NCBI GenBank assembly: GCA_039090855.1
Contig: CM077011.1
Span: 21,763,001 to 21,827,000, forward strand
Source of the DNA: Macrothele yani
Taxonomy: Eukaryota > Arthropoda > Arachnida > Araneae > Macrothelidae
Reading direction: 5' to 3'
DNA: 64,000 nucleotides
Below are positions 9,382-19,469 of the stretch, piece after piece. Below the pieces are notes generated by a model. The model saw nothing but the letters and a program-made list of their open reading frames with translations, was not told where the DNA came from and did no database searches. Position 1 is the stretch's first letter. Every line of letters starts with the position of its first letter. A program made the position numbers and the translations under genes.

Positions 9382-10622
9382 CACTATATTGACATAAATC
9401 ACCGGACACCTAAAAGAGAAACAAAACATAGCATTTATTGACATACATTAGTACGGTGTCGGTCCACCTTTGACCTTAATGCATGCACTGACCCTTCGAG
9501 ACACGCTTTCAACAAGGTTTTGGAACACAGCGGTAGGTATGCGCTTCCATTCAGTACACAATGCTGCCGCTAACTGTTGCTTAGTAGTAGGCCTTGGTTC
9601 CAAACTTCTTATGCGGCGCTCTAATTCATCAAATAGGTGCTCTGTGAGATTAAAATCAGGGCTCTGTGTTGGCCAGTGCACTCACGATACGGAATTATCA
9701 TCAAACCACTCCGACACAGTTTTTACGTTATGGCTCAGAGCATTACCCTGCTGGTAACAACAAAGCACGGTTTCATAGTATTACCACAAAGATGGTAGGG
9801 CATAATTGTCGAGAATATCGGGGTAGACGTGCTGGTTAGCAGGTTTCTCCGCAATAACCAATGGGCCGGGACCATCCCACGAGAGACACACACACGAGTA
9901 AACGACCAGCTCCAAACTTGACCGTAGGAACAGTAACACTGTGGTAAATAGAGTTCCCCCGGCTTCCGCTATACCCACACACGGCCATCAGACAGATGGA
10001 TTGTGTATCTTGATTAATCAGTCCATAGGACCCGTTTCCAGTGATCTACGGTCCAAGATAAATGTTTTTCACCCGATGCAAAACGACGAGTAGCATTTCG
10101 AGTGAAAATTAAACGCGTATGAGCAGTCGCACCGACCACGGTAACCCATGGCATGAAGTTCTCTGCGAATGGTACGTCCACATACCGAGGTTCCAGCATT
10201 TTTACTCACCTGTACACTGAGGTCTTGTGCAGTTCTCCGTCGATTAGTTGTAACGACTCTCCTGAGGCTTCAACGTCCTCTATCACTGATTTTCTTTGGT
10301 CTGCTGGTACGTTTTGCTGCTTCAGGCACGCCATGTGTATTGCACTTATTCAGTGCATTCAAAACAGTTGATTTGGGTATGTTTAAACGCCTTTCGGTTT
10401 CTCTTATGGACAACCCACTAATATAACACCCAACGATCTTTCCTTTCTCAAAGTCAGTTCTCTCGCGCCGCGAAATTTTCACTCAACCTCACAGTGCGAT
10501 ATGATCGCGGTCGGCTGCAGGGTTATTTTTATACCGTTTGCAGCTCTACCGCTCATCTTAACATCGTAGCGGTTTGGTTCATTTGCTTTTAAAGGGATAT
10601 CCGGGGACTTATTAATAAGGTG
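9382..10622 (-). mobile_element. Tc1-family transposon, copy 1 of a 1.24-kb family
   Basis: It starts CACTATATTGACATAAATCACC after a TA (9380-9381) and ends at a decayed inverted copy followed by TA at 10623-10624. The sister copy at 28976-30210 has better-preserved ends and the same length. The right boundary touches the terminus of the mariner that follows. Confidence 0.88.
9448..10482 (-). pseudogene. Tc1 transposase, broken
   Basis: The N-terminal part 10270-10482 is open from an ATG (MKISRRERTDFEKGKIVG) with a helix-turn-helix containing GLSIRETERRLNIPKSTVLN and a GRPKK-like hinge. The C-terminal part 9448-9681 reads SPDFNLTEHLFDELERRIRS and ends GGPTPY. Between them are several frameshifts. 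The second catalytic Asp is Gly (QGNALSHN instead of QDNA), and a TGA lies between it and the final Glu. The spacing between these two positions is 34 residues. Inactive. Confidence 0.88.
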
Positions 10623-10626
10623 TATA

Positions 10627-11935
10627 CACCAGGTCCGATCAAAACGTTCCGAGACTAGGCCGCTATACAACAAAGTACTCACGTTACTTACGTCTGGCTA
10701 TGATATCCTTCAAAGTAGTTTCCTTGGGCAGTGATACGTCGCTGCCAGCGTTTTTGACACTGTTGGAACGCTCCCTGCAAGTCCTGTTCGCGAATCGTGT
10801 CAAGCACCATCTGCGATTCGCGCTGGATCTCGTGTTCACGGTTTCAAAACGGCGACCCTTGAGCTTCAGCTTCGGGAACTGGAAGAAGTCGCAGGGGAGC
10901 CAAATTCGGGGAGTAATGTGGGTGAGGGAGGGTATTCATGCTGTTGCGGCTGCAAACCTGGAGTGTTGCTAACGCTCTGTGAGCTGCTGCATTGTTATGG
11001 TGGAGCAGGAATTGTCTACTGCGCCAGATTTCATGTCGTTTGCAGAGAATGTCCTCCCTAAGACGCCGCAGAACATCGCAGTAAAAAAAGGCAATGACGG
11101 TCTGGCCGTGAAGGAAGACGACTTCACGGTGCACAACCCCACGAATGTCGAAGAACACGATGAGCAAGCTTTTGGTTTCGCTCCGAACCTGTCGGGCCTT
11201 CTTCGGTCGTGGAGATGCCGAGCTTTTCCACTGCGACGACTGTTGTTTGGTCTCCGCGTCGTAACTGTAGACCTAAGTCTCGTCCCCAGTAATGACCCGC
11301 GACAGGAAAGTTGGTTTATTCACTACCTGCTGACGGAGATCTCGACAGTTCGACGCGAAGCGACTTCTGTTCGGTGTTCACAATCTTCAGCACAAGCGTT
11401 GCAGCAATGCGGTGCATTTGAAAAACCGACGTCAGAATTCCTTGCACTGTTCCGTATGACACATTGACGACGGTAGCAATATCTTGAATGGTTTTCTGAC
11501 GATTCTCATGCACCAGTTTCCGAATTGTGTCCACATTTTCGGGGGTTTGCTCTTGGACGTTCGCTCTGACCTCTCGCTGTCTTTCAGTGCCGTTGTGCTG
11601 CTCTTGAAGCTCGAGTACCACTCAAAACACCTCGCACAACTCATTGCTTCATTGCCATAATCCTGACGCAACATTTTATGCGTCTCCGTTCCGGATTTTG
11701 ACGCAGAATTTGATATTCGCTCGCTGTTCTTGTTTCGCAGTCCATACAGAAATCGCAGCTGGGTTCTGCACTTGGCCACGAAATATCGTGTAGCACAGCT
11801 CCTGATGTTCTCAGAACGAAGCCACTCGGCACAATGACTCATGAAGGTCACTGTCCTCGACTACTGCTTGCCCATCAGCGTATTGCCATATGTTGACGCG
11901 CTACGTACCTATTCTCGAAACTTTTTGATCGCACT
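10627..11935 (-). mobile_element. mariner-family transposon, copy 1
   Basis: The ends share GRTCCGATCAAAACGTTCCGA (left) and, inverted on the right, GCGATCAAAAAGTTTCGAGA. The exact termini are uncertain by a few bases because TA dinucleotides surround both. A second copy on the plus strand is at about 26370-27682. Confidence 0.82.
10688..11842 (-). pseudogene. mariner transposase, several frameshifts
   Basis: Pieces on the minus strand in order: MSHCAEWLRSENI start at 11842; ENVDTIRKLVHENRQKTIQD and NVSYGTVQGILTS (second helix-turn-helix); VMLIVFFDIRGVVHREV; LLHHNNAAAHRAL; YSPNLAP. In this family the second catalytic Asp lies in HHDNA and here is Asn. The third Asp (APCDFF) survives only in another frame because of a frameshift near 10880. 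The product would be a dead DD34D transposase. Comparison with the copy at 26470-27606 shows different lesions in each. Confidence 0.85.
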
Positions 11936-11952
11936 ATACGTATATATATATA

Positions 11953-13021
11953 CACTATCTACCAACAAGTAATTGGACACCTGTGATAGCAAAGGAAACC
12001 GACGTTAATTCACCTTCAATAGTTGGTGGAGCCTCCACGAGCGGCGATTGCAGCTGCGACCCTCCGGGGCATACCCTCACTCAGGCGTTGTACGACGGCT
12101 AGCGGTATTTTATTCCACTTGGCTTGGAGAAGACAGGTCAGTTCCTTCACCGATTTCGGACGGTGGGGGCACCCCTTAAGTCGACGCTCCAACTCGTCCC
12201 AGCGGTGCTCGATAGGGTTAAGCTCCAGGCTCTGCGCAGGCCAGTCAATTTGATTAACCCCATTATCACCATACCAAACCATGGTGGACCTCGCAACATG
12301 ACAGGTGGTTTTCTCATCCTGAAAGTAACATTGGTCCACCCCGTAAAACTGCCACAACGTAGGAAGCGCATGGTCATCCAAAATGGTGCAGTAGGTCTCG
12401 GCGTTGAGTCTGCCAGGAATTGCGACCAAGGATCCCGTGCCATACCAGGAGAAACACCCCCATAGCATAATTCCACCGTAGCCGAACTTCATAGTTGGCA
12501 CAATACATTCCGGCAGGAGGCGTTCTCCAGGCAGACGCCAAACCGAGACCCTGCCGTCCCAACAGTAAAAGGTGAACCTTGATTCGTCGTTCCAGATAAC
12601 CTGTTTCCACTGTTCAACGGTCCACTGTCGACACCCTTTGCACCACGTTAGCCAAGCAGCGCTACTGGACTTGGTGATCAAAGGCTTGTGGGCGGCAGCA
12701 CGTGCATGATAACCGAGCAGATGGGCTTCCTTACGGATGGTATTCAGGAAAAGAACACTCCCGGATGCCTGTTGAAACTCCTCGCGGATGTGGCCCATCG
12801 ATTTGGTGCGGTTCTTCTGAATTTCTCTGGCCAGCACCCGGCGGTCTCAAACTCCCAGTTTTGTGGGTCTGTCGTGTCGGGGCACATTCCGACAGTCACC
12901 TCTCATCTTGCACTTGCCAATCACGTAGGTCACTGTCGATTTTGGGTACTTCAACTCGCCGGATATGTCACGTATGGATCGGCCATTTCTGTGGTGTCCA
13001 ACTACTTGTTTTTAGATAGTG
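11953..13021 (-). mobile_element. Tc1-family transposon with short 5' region
   Basis: The inverted ends CACTATCTACCAACAAGTAATTGG and CACTATCTAAAAACAAGTAGTTGG (3 mismatches in 24) are flanked by TA at 11951-11952 and 13022-13023. At 1069 bp it is shorter than usual. On the transposase-start side the terminal repeat runs directly into helix-turn-helix coding, so the normal leader and about the first 25 codons have been deleted. Confidence 0.92.
12016..12999 (-). pseudogene. Tc1-family transposase, N-terminally deleted, one stop
   Basis: From 12999 the frame reads GRSIRDISGELKYPKSTVT (helix-turn-helix) and reaches KLGV, where a TGA replaces an expected CGA at 12840-12838. From there it is open for 273 residues to the end. 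The first catalytic Asp is present (IWNDESRF). The second is in [10 protein letters not shown], where the usual DNAPCHV has decayed after the Asp. The final Glu is in [18 protein letters not shown] count 35 residues between the last two, one more than classical Tc1. The C-terminus ends RGGSTNY, typical of the family. One CpG-type substitution and the N-terminal deletion are the main lesions. Confidence 0.92.
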
Positions 13022-13023
13022 TA

Positions 13024-13360
13024 TATAGGGCATTCAAAAAATATCTCCGCAATGGATATCTTAGGTTATATGGAAATATGGAAATCAAATAAGTGAATTA
13101 CAGGATCGCATAATTTACCCACTTACTTACAGAGGCGGTATTGAAACTGTAGTTCTTCATTTGCAAGATATAACCTATCTGTTTTAGCATGTTTTCAAAC
13201 ACACCTGCGAGAGTCAAAAAGTCACTGCGCAGTAATGTTAAGGTTGTGCCACCTAATTTTGATGGCACTACGATCAAAATTATTTAATTAGTCAATTTGC
13301 TGCATGTTTAATTTCAGTTTTTGCTGTTTTCGTGATAACATATCAAGCTTCAGAATATGT
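13024..13360. other. AT-rich spacer
   Basis: No gene or repeat is seen between the Tc1 end and the following minisatellite. Confidence 0.4.
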
Positions 13361-13370
13361 TTCACATTAA

Positions 13371-13536
13371 CACCAGAAACACCTTAAACACACAACATCA
13401 GAAACATCTAAAAAGCACAACTTCAGAAACACCTTAAACACACAACATCATAAACACCTTAAACACACAATATCAGAAACACCTTAAACACAGAACATCA
13501 GAAACACCTTAAACACACAATATCAGAAACACCTTG
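13371..13536 (+). repeat. 25-bp minisatellite, 6 to 7 units
   Basis: Unit AACATCAGAAACACCTTAAA plus CACAC, with variants AATATCAG and AACATCATA. The copies are close to each other in sequence. Confidence 0.9.
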
Positions 13537-13589
13537 ATCCGACACGTATGTCCCACTAGCAATTGTTGACCCGTAACCATTTTCCATCT

Positions 13590-13672
13590 CTGGCCACATT
13601 GGAACTCGAACCCATTTTGGGCATATGATCAGAAATCAGCGGCTCAGACGACTCGGCCACAGGGCGGGCATG
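13590..13672 (-). other. tRNA-like SINE head (Leu/Ser-type)
   Basis: On the minus strand it reads CCGCCCTGTGGCCGAGTCGT with an A box in GTGGCCGAGTCGTC and a B box GGGTTCGAGTTCC about 45 bases on. The GTGGCCGAG start is the pattern of Leu and Ser tRNAs. Stems are not convincing enough for a working tRNA, so it is probably a SINE head. A second partial copy of its first bases (ACGACTAGGCCACAGGGG) lies at about 13690-13710. Confidence 0.5.
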
Positions 13673-13714
13673 AGGAAAAAGACTTCTTAGACGACTAGGC
13701 CACAGGGGAGGAGA

Positions 13715-15335
13715 AAGTGTTTGGGTTTTAGCAGCCCAAACATTTTCGTCGAAGTTGTCATTCTTTAAAAATGGAACGGCGGTGTGACAGTGATTAAGCA
13801 AAACGGTCTTAGAATTATGCAGGAATAGGTTTGCTTATACGTAACTATGGATTCAAAGCTGGCTTACCACATGAAACGTTTTTATTAAGAATGGCGTTCA
13901 AAACATATATTTTCTTTCCACTACGGTCGCTTGGCACAAGATGAGAGATCCCTGTACGTTTTAATTTCCTTTTAATTTGTACGTCTTCATTTATTCCACT
14001 GGAGTTCGAAATGTTGATGAATGCATAACGCAGCGGAACGAAAATAGCCATTAATAATTTCACAGCGGTTCTGTATATACATTCATTTACAAACCAAACG
14101 GAAGGAGATGATTGGTTGAATTCGCAGGGAGCTCTTGACTTTTGATGTATATTCTCTTTGTGGAGCCACAAATTCTGGCTAATGCTTTCTATAGCTTTTA
14201 ACCTGGCCTTTCGCAGAAGTTGTTTCGCTATCCGGTTACGTAATCAACGTTTTATTGCATTTAATATGTAAACTCAGGTTCTAACATCCTATAGAAATAA
14301 ATCCTTCACCAGAAACGCTTAAAGCTGAATTCTAGAAAGCACTGATAAACGACAAGCTTCATCAGTGGAATAATTCTGCAAGTTTTGAATATGTTTTTAA
14401 AAATGTAAATGCATATTTCTAAAAACTCGAAAACTCATGAGTGAGGTTGATGAAAAAACATAACCTTTAAATATGACAAACACTATATTTCACAATACTT
14501 TTCCATTAGTACACAATATATCACCATTAGTTTATCTTTCAAAAATTATTGAAATTGCGCGGATGTTGGAGTTGTCAGCTGTTCTTTAAAAGGGGTTTTG
14601 AATCCTGAACTTTAACCCTTTCCCGACCACGATCTTAAAATATTTTTATGCTCAGAATACCACAACGCCCTAAAATGTCTGCTGCTAGTTTCCAAATTTT
14701 ATTCCCCCTCACTTCTGTTATAACGAAAGAAGGAATTAATGCAGTGTCACTACTCGAAAATTCCGATCTCTAGACTTGATATGCACTGACTTTTGGTCCT
14801 TTCCGTAGGGGCAGTCAGTGCATTCTTCTACTGAGAGCCTTAGTCAGATAGGTGGGAGTGAGAACTGAAAAATCTTGTTTACTTTACCCGTTTCTTGTTC
14901 TTCCTTGTAAAAAAATGTGCTCTCGATCTGTTTATTTCGATTGAGCAGAATGAAATAATTTGCACTACAAATGTCCTCCCCACAAACTCCGCTTTTGGGA
15001 CAATGTAATAACTCACAGACAAACGAAGAACGTGTCAACAAAGCTAAAGTTCTACTGAGCGATGTCAGAAGGCTGAGTGATTATAGCCCCGGGACAAACC
15101 AACTACTGTTCACATTTTTGTTTAGAGTCAATGACGACTGAGGGTGACTTCTGCTAATCCATCGGACGCCGTGCAATTCAAAGAGCGTGTCGGGTAGGAA
15201 ATCCTACTCATGCTATCCTACGGTTGTTGGCTTGTAGGGGCACGTTGGACACTTTGGTTGTGAAACGGTTAACATCCGGAAAAAAGCGCTCGGCATTTAA
15301 CCTGGTATTTCAACAAATATTGAAGACTCGTGCGA
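13715..15335. other. anonymous DNA
   Basis: No supported gene or repeat. The 108-codon minus-strand frame at 13845-14171 has no recognisable domain and I do not call it. Confidence 0.4.
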
Positions 15336-15339
15336 CATA

Positions 15340-15480
15340 AATCACTGAAACGATGAAAGCTTTCCGTCTTTAGCACGATTTAATGATAAAAGATTAGAAA
15401 TATATACAATTAAAACCATGAGCACTTTCCAGGCAGCGGCTGCCTCATCCTCAGATGTAATAAATAAAAACATTTCATCT
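15340..15480 (-). other. structured 3' region, possible Penelope-type ribozyme remnant
   Basis: On the minus strand, CTGAGGATGAGGCAGC then a short loop, GCTGCC and TGGAAAGTGC form a GC-rich hairpin between a GATGAG and a GAAA, in an otherwise AT-rich stretch. This resembles a hammerhead-ribozyme core (CUGAUGA, stem II, GAAA), but the first box is imperfect and I could not find a good cleavage site. Penelope-like elements carry hammerhead motifs, and a Penelope-like coding tail lies upstream on the same strand at 15690-15904. This is inference. Confidence 0.25.
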
Positions 15481-15689
15481 ATATATAATATAGTTCATTG
15501 CATTGTGGGAAGCTTGGTAAGTTAATAGCCAACAGTAATCTACATGCACCAAGCTGTTGCGTATACTGTTGGCCCAATGGTCTGTGAAGAAATCATGGTA
15601 ATATATTATAGAAATAAGAAATGGTGCAGGGTGGGTAAACATTCAATTTTAAGTTTATATTACAATTTATAATTTACTGTTTTAATAAG

Positions 15690-15904
15690 CGATTTCCATA
15701 TGTAACTCATAGGGGGGAGGGGCACGTTCTCTACAACATTGCTCTCCGGAAGCCTCTGTATATACACTTTCTGCAATTAAAAGGTAGCCAAGTTTACTAG
15801 GAGAATTAATTATTCTTGCATTACTCCAGTCGGGATTAAGATCATCTTGGATAACAGATTCGGCGTGGGATGTACAATACATGCTTGTTTTAATATTGTA
15901 TTTA
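15690..15904 (-). pseudogene. possible Penelope-like element C-terminal tail
   Basis: The minus-strand frame includes TSHAESVIQDDLNPDWSNAR, then IINSPSKLGYLLIAESVYTE. This arrangement (an AEH-like motif, an NPDW motif, then a Y-RLI-E helix) is like the region after the GIY-YIG endonuclease core of Penelope-like retroelements. The first part of the frame comes from the palindrome centre and is not expected to be real protein. The same coding is present inverted on the plus strand (15912-16085). The family call is tentative. Confidence 0.3.
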
Positions 15905-16085
15905 AAATATATAAATACAATATTAAAACAGGCATGTATTGTACATCCCACGCCGAATCTGTTATCCAAGATGATCTTAATCCCGACTGGAGTAATGCAA
16001 GAATAATTAATACTCCTAGTAAATTTGGCTACCTTTTAATTGCAGAAAGTGTATATACAGAGGCTTCCGGAGAGCAATGCTGTAA
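15732..16085. repeat. near-perfect palindrome, arms about 173 bp, 7-nt spacer
   Basis: The left arm 15732-15904 and the right arm 15912-16085 are reverse complements with only a handful of differences, around AAATATA at 15905-15911. It yields virtually the same open frame on both strands. Such a short spacer makes it a strong cruciform or snap-back former. Confidence 0.93.
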
Positions 16086-16263
16086 TGAACATACTTACAT
16101 TTTCCAGTGACCTTTAAAAATGTAATTACATAATTTATTAAAGGAAGAAATATTCTTCATATTACGTGGAAAATTTGCAGAATTTTTAAGCAAAGCAAAC
16201 TGAATTGGCTTGTAATACTTACTGGTCATCCATGTAAAACTTCTCAGAAGACTTGAAAATTTC

Positions 16264-16338
16264 ATCGTCCTGGAGAGGGAATCAAATCCCGCATCTCCCA
16301 ATTACCGGTCGATTATGCTAACCATTACACCACCCAGG
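16264..16338 (-). other. tRNA-like sequence (Glu-type), probably SINE head or pseudogene
   Basis: On the minus strand TCCTGGG at the 5' end pairs with CTCCAGGA at the 3' end to give a seven-pair acceptor stem. The A box is TGGTGTAATGGTTAGCA and the B-box region is GGGATTTGATTCCC, with one extra base relative to a standard T arm. The anticodon stem is not well paired. I therefore treat it as a tRNA-derived relic, not a working tRNA gene. Confidence 0.45.
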
Positions 16339-16339
16339 A

Positions 16340-17330
16340 CAGTAAAGTTCCAAACAACTGAAACATAGGAATCTGAAAGTCTTCAGAGTTTCGCTAGTCG
16401 AAGCATCCATGCTTCCTTTTAGCGCTTTGACCCAATTCCCATCCGGACGGATGTAGGTCGGAGGTCGACGGATTACATAATGTACCGCAACAGAGGCCAT
16501 AGAAGATTTGGAAATTTAAAGTCCAAGTACCCATGGTACTAGGATATTCATTTATGCATTTTGAAAGTATATTTTCCCTTTTTTAGAATTTCCTTTAGGC
16601 ACAATATTTCGCGGACAATGAAAACTGCTCCGCGAGTTGAAGACGCCTGCTGTAGAGGAAGCACTGCGTTACTTTCTAAAAGTGGCGAAGAACGCTTGCT
16701 GAAAGTCTGAAACGGGTCTACCCGAGGGCTGTAAACTAAAAATTCTAAGCCGGACCAAGCTTCCAAAACCCGATCTCGGGTAGGACTTTCCAAATTAACA
16801 CCCACGCATAACTTTAATCAAATGCTTGAGCCTCTAACCAGATTGCAAAGCCATTTACACAGGCTTTTTCCATCAGAATTCACCCAGACAGCTACATCTG
16901 AGCCTATCCAGATACCGAAGACATGTATAGAGAAAAATGTGTTCGGCATACCTTAGGAAGCGATATGCCTTATACAGGAAATGTCTTTAGTACCTAACGT
17001 ATAGCAAGCGATATGCCTCATACATAAGGTGATCGCAGCTGCGTGTGACTGACTGGAACACCAAAGTAAATTTTGGGATCACTGCATCAGGGCGTCGGAT
17101 AGGAAAGCGCTCCAAACTAACCGGATTCTGTCTAAAAATAAATTGGGATTCACAACCGCAGCCCCGCTTTGTTGAATGTGTTAGAATGCGAAATTTCTCA
17201 ATTTACCGACGTATTTTCGAATTGTTTAAAAAACAAGAAACGAATGGGAAGAATTATTTCTGATTTCAGCTTGCAAACGAAAAGCTAGTTTTTTCTACCT
17301 AACCTTTATTTCGAACATATTCTAAACGTA
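16340..17330. other. anonymous DNA
   Basis: No supported gene, RNA or repeat is seen. Two AAGCGATATGCCT phrases near 16960 and 17007 form a short local direct repeat. Confidence 0.4.
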
Positions 17331-17334
17331 TATA

Positions 17335-18310
17335 CAAGGTGTGATCAAAACGTATTAAAAGTGGATTTGTTAAAAAAAGTACAGGGCTTAGAGAGTTGAA
17401 TCTTAATCGCCTTCCAAGTAGTCGTCTTCCGAAGCCACACACTTAAACCAGCACTGTTTCCTCTAATTGAAGTAGTTTTTTGAAGTCATCTTCTGAAATA
17501 ACGAACAGCTGCTTCGCTGCTTTCTGGTGTATCTCCTTACTATCTTGAAATCTTTTTTTCCTTTCCAGTGGTATTTGATTTCGGGGAAGTGAAGAAATAG
17601 ACGATAAGAGTGAGATCTGGCGAATTGAGTGGTTATCAGACATTTGCAATGCGGTGATTAGCTACTGCACAAGTTGTAATGCATGGGCAAGCTGACTGTC
17701 ATGGAGGAGTTTCCACTCGCCATTCTCATGCAATGCCGGAACTTTGTGACGAACTACGTCCCTCAAACATCACAAAACTTGGTAGTAGTACTCATTGTTG
17801 ATTGTCAGCCCAGATTCGTGATGCACAATTCCACCATGATTGAATTTAAAAAGAATCGGCCTCATCTTGACATTTCTTGCGGTTGTGTCGTATACCTTTT
17901 TGGGTCTGGGAGAGTTTGGATAATTCGACTGAAGATTCAGCCATAGTTTCTGAGTCATACTCATACCCACACGATTCGTCACCACTTATGATAGTTTTTA
18001 AAATGTTTCGTCGCTTTTGAGCAATTTGGCTGAGATGCTTCTCATAGCCAAATCGTAAGAATCAACTGAGCTGCACCGAAACTATTGTTGAAATCTTCAG
18101 ATAACTCGTGATTCGTATATTTTCCAGCTAGGCTGTGGGCCCAAGTTGAGCATTATTTTCACTTTGACTGTTTGCATCACTCTCACAACACTTCCACAGC
18201 CATCTTGAAAACGTTTGTACCACTCAAACCTGTGCATGCCTCGTACAATCCTCCAGAACTATTTTTCTCAGCATGGCAAATGCGAAGAACAACATCACAC
18301 GCGTAAGAAC
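17335..18310 (-). pseudogene. mariner transposase remnant
   Basis: Minus-strand pieces in order: HAQVFEWYKRFQDG, the first catalytic Asp region as GDESCGYEYDSET, SPRPKKVYDTT and FNHGGIVHHESGLTINNEYY. They end in RFQDSKEIHQKAAKQL with ISEDDFKKLLQL. All belong to one mariner transposase in the correct order, scattered over frames with many stops. The left terminus TACAAGGTGTGATCAAAACG resembles the ends of the mariners at 10627 and 26370. No clear right terminus. Confidence 0.75.
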
Positions 18311-18403
18311 AGTGCACTACTATAAACAAACCGGAGCCGCCTCAGAAGCGCAGTGGCTTATGAACATTCGTTCAAGTGGGTCTGAGCTCGTCGTCTGCGG
18401 GTG

Positions 18404-18681
18404 GCTTAGTGGTCAATGTTCGTGACTTCCACGGAACAAATCTCAGGATCCCACACAGGCACGAACGCCCGAACCACTAAATATCCACCGCGCGTCGGAT
18501 GGGCACGTTAAGCAGTCTGGCACCGGGTACTGTGCCCCAGGCAATAAATAAGGGCGTCTTCCTCCCCATTTTTACCTCGCTTCCGTGTCACTTTCCTATT
18601 GGGCACTCTAGCCCAAATCTCCTAGCTTCCTATTTCTAAGGGTTGTTTAAGACCTAGGGTCAGACACTCCCTTCCTAAAAT
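18404..18681 (+). mobile_element. SINE-B (tRNA-derived)
   Basis: The head GCGGGTGGCTTAGTGGTCAA carries an A box and the B box is decayed (CAGGATCCCAC). The body has CCACTAAATATCC, GCGTCGGATGGGCACGTTAAG, GTGTCACTTTCCTATTGGGC and CTCTAGCCCAAATCTCCTAG. A second copy is at 24449-24700. It is followed immediately by part of a SINE-A. Confidence 0.8.
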
Positions 18682-18689
18682 CCTCTACA

Positions 18690-18860
18690 TAAGATCTGAA
18701 GGTCTAGGCTCGAACCCAGTTGAGGCATGGATGTTGCGTTTTCTTTACAACACTGGCTCTCTCCCTTCCCTGGAGTTAGTGGCCCTAAATTAGTGACGGG
18801 TGAGTGCTTATAGCCTATTTAGTTGCTTACGGGGTTAATTAAACCCCCACTCAAAAAAAA
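18690..18860 (+). mobile_element. SINE-A, 5'-truncated copy
   Basis: It starts at the decayed B box (CTAGGCTCGAACCCAG) and continues through GAGGCATGGATGTTG, CTCTCCCTTCCCTGGA, GTGACGGGTGAGTGCTTATAGCC and an A-rich end at 18854-18863. Confidence 0.8.
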
Positions 18861-19206
18861 AATATATATATTATATATAATCTCTAAACATATGTTTCTA
18901 ACATGACTGTACTGGTCATATAAGCACATTATTTATTAAGCTAAAAGATTGTACTACTAGTAAGTAGTTCGTAATCCGAAGCTGGATATCGGCATGAATC
19001 GCTGCCAGAAGTAGTTATATTACGTCCTAGCCATTTGCGCTTATGGAGCCATTGTTATGCAATAAAAAGTCTTGGTGCTGTGTTTTTGCAATAACTTTCT
19101 TTTCTCTACATCTTCATTGCATATATGAAGTTTCAACATGATCAGATGTTTGCGCAGGGTGCTACAATTTCTTTGTCCCAGGATACATTTTATTCCATTA
19201 ATATTT

Positions 19207-19394
19207 CCTCGCCGGTGGCGCAATCGTCTAAGAGATGGCTTTTGACCATTGTCCTAGATGGATCCGGGTGCGAATACCGTTGAGGTTTGGATGCTGTGTT
19301 TGTCTTACGGCACTGACACCAAGTTAGGAAAGGCGACTTCTTATAGCCCATAGAGTTGCTCACGGTGGTCGTTAAACCCCAAATAAAAAAAAAA
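19207..19394 (+). mobile_element. SINE-A with internal deletion
   Basis: Head CGCCGGTGGCGCAATCGTCT, B-box region GGGTGCGAATACC, then TTGTCTTACGGCACTG. About 25-30 bp containing the CTCTCCCTTCC block are missing. It ends with GGTGGTCGTTAAACCCC and a poly-A tail. Confidence 0.85.
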
Positions 19395-19469
19395 TCCGGG
19401 AGAGCAGGGGAGATGTGACTCACGGCACATGCGCAGTAAGTTCCGAGGTCAACATGTGTCAAACTGCTT

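Noticed and set aside
10979..11467. 162-codon plus-strand frame
   Set aside because: It lies antisense to the mariner transposase and is a frame shadow.
13371..13536. CRISPR-like regular repeat
   Set aside because: Units are directly tandem with no unique spacers, and the surroundings are eukaryotic.
15847..16110. Independent plus-strand gene
   Set aside because: It is the inverted copy of the minus-strand frame within the palindrome; its first third comes from the opposite arm and centre.
16264..16338. Functional tRNA-Glu gene
   Set aside because: The acceptor stem pairs, but the T arm has an extra base and the anticodon stem does not pair.
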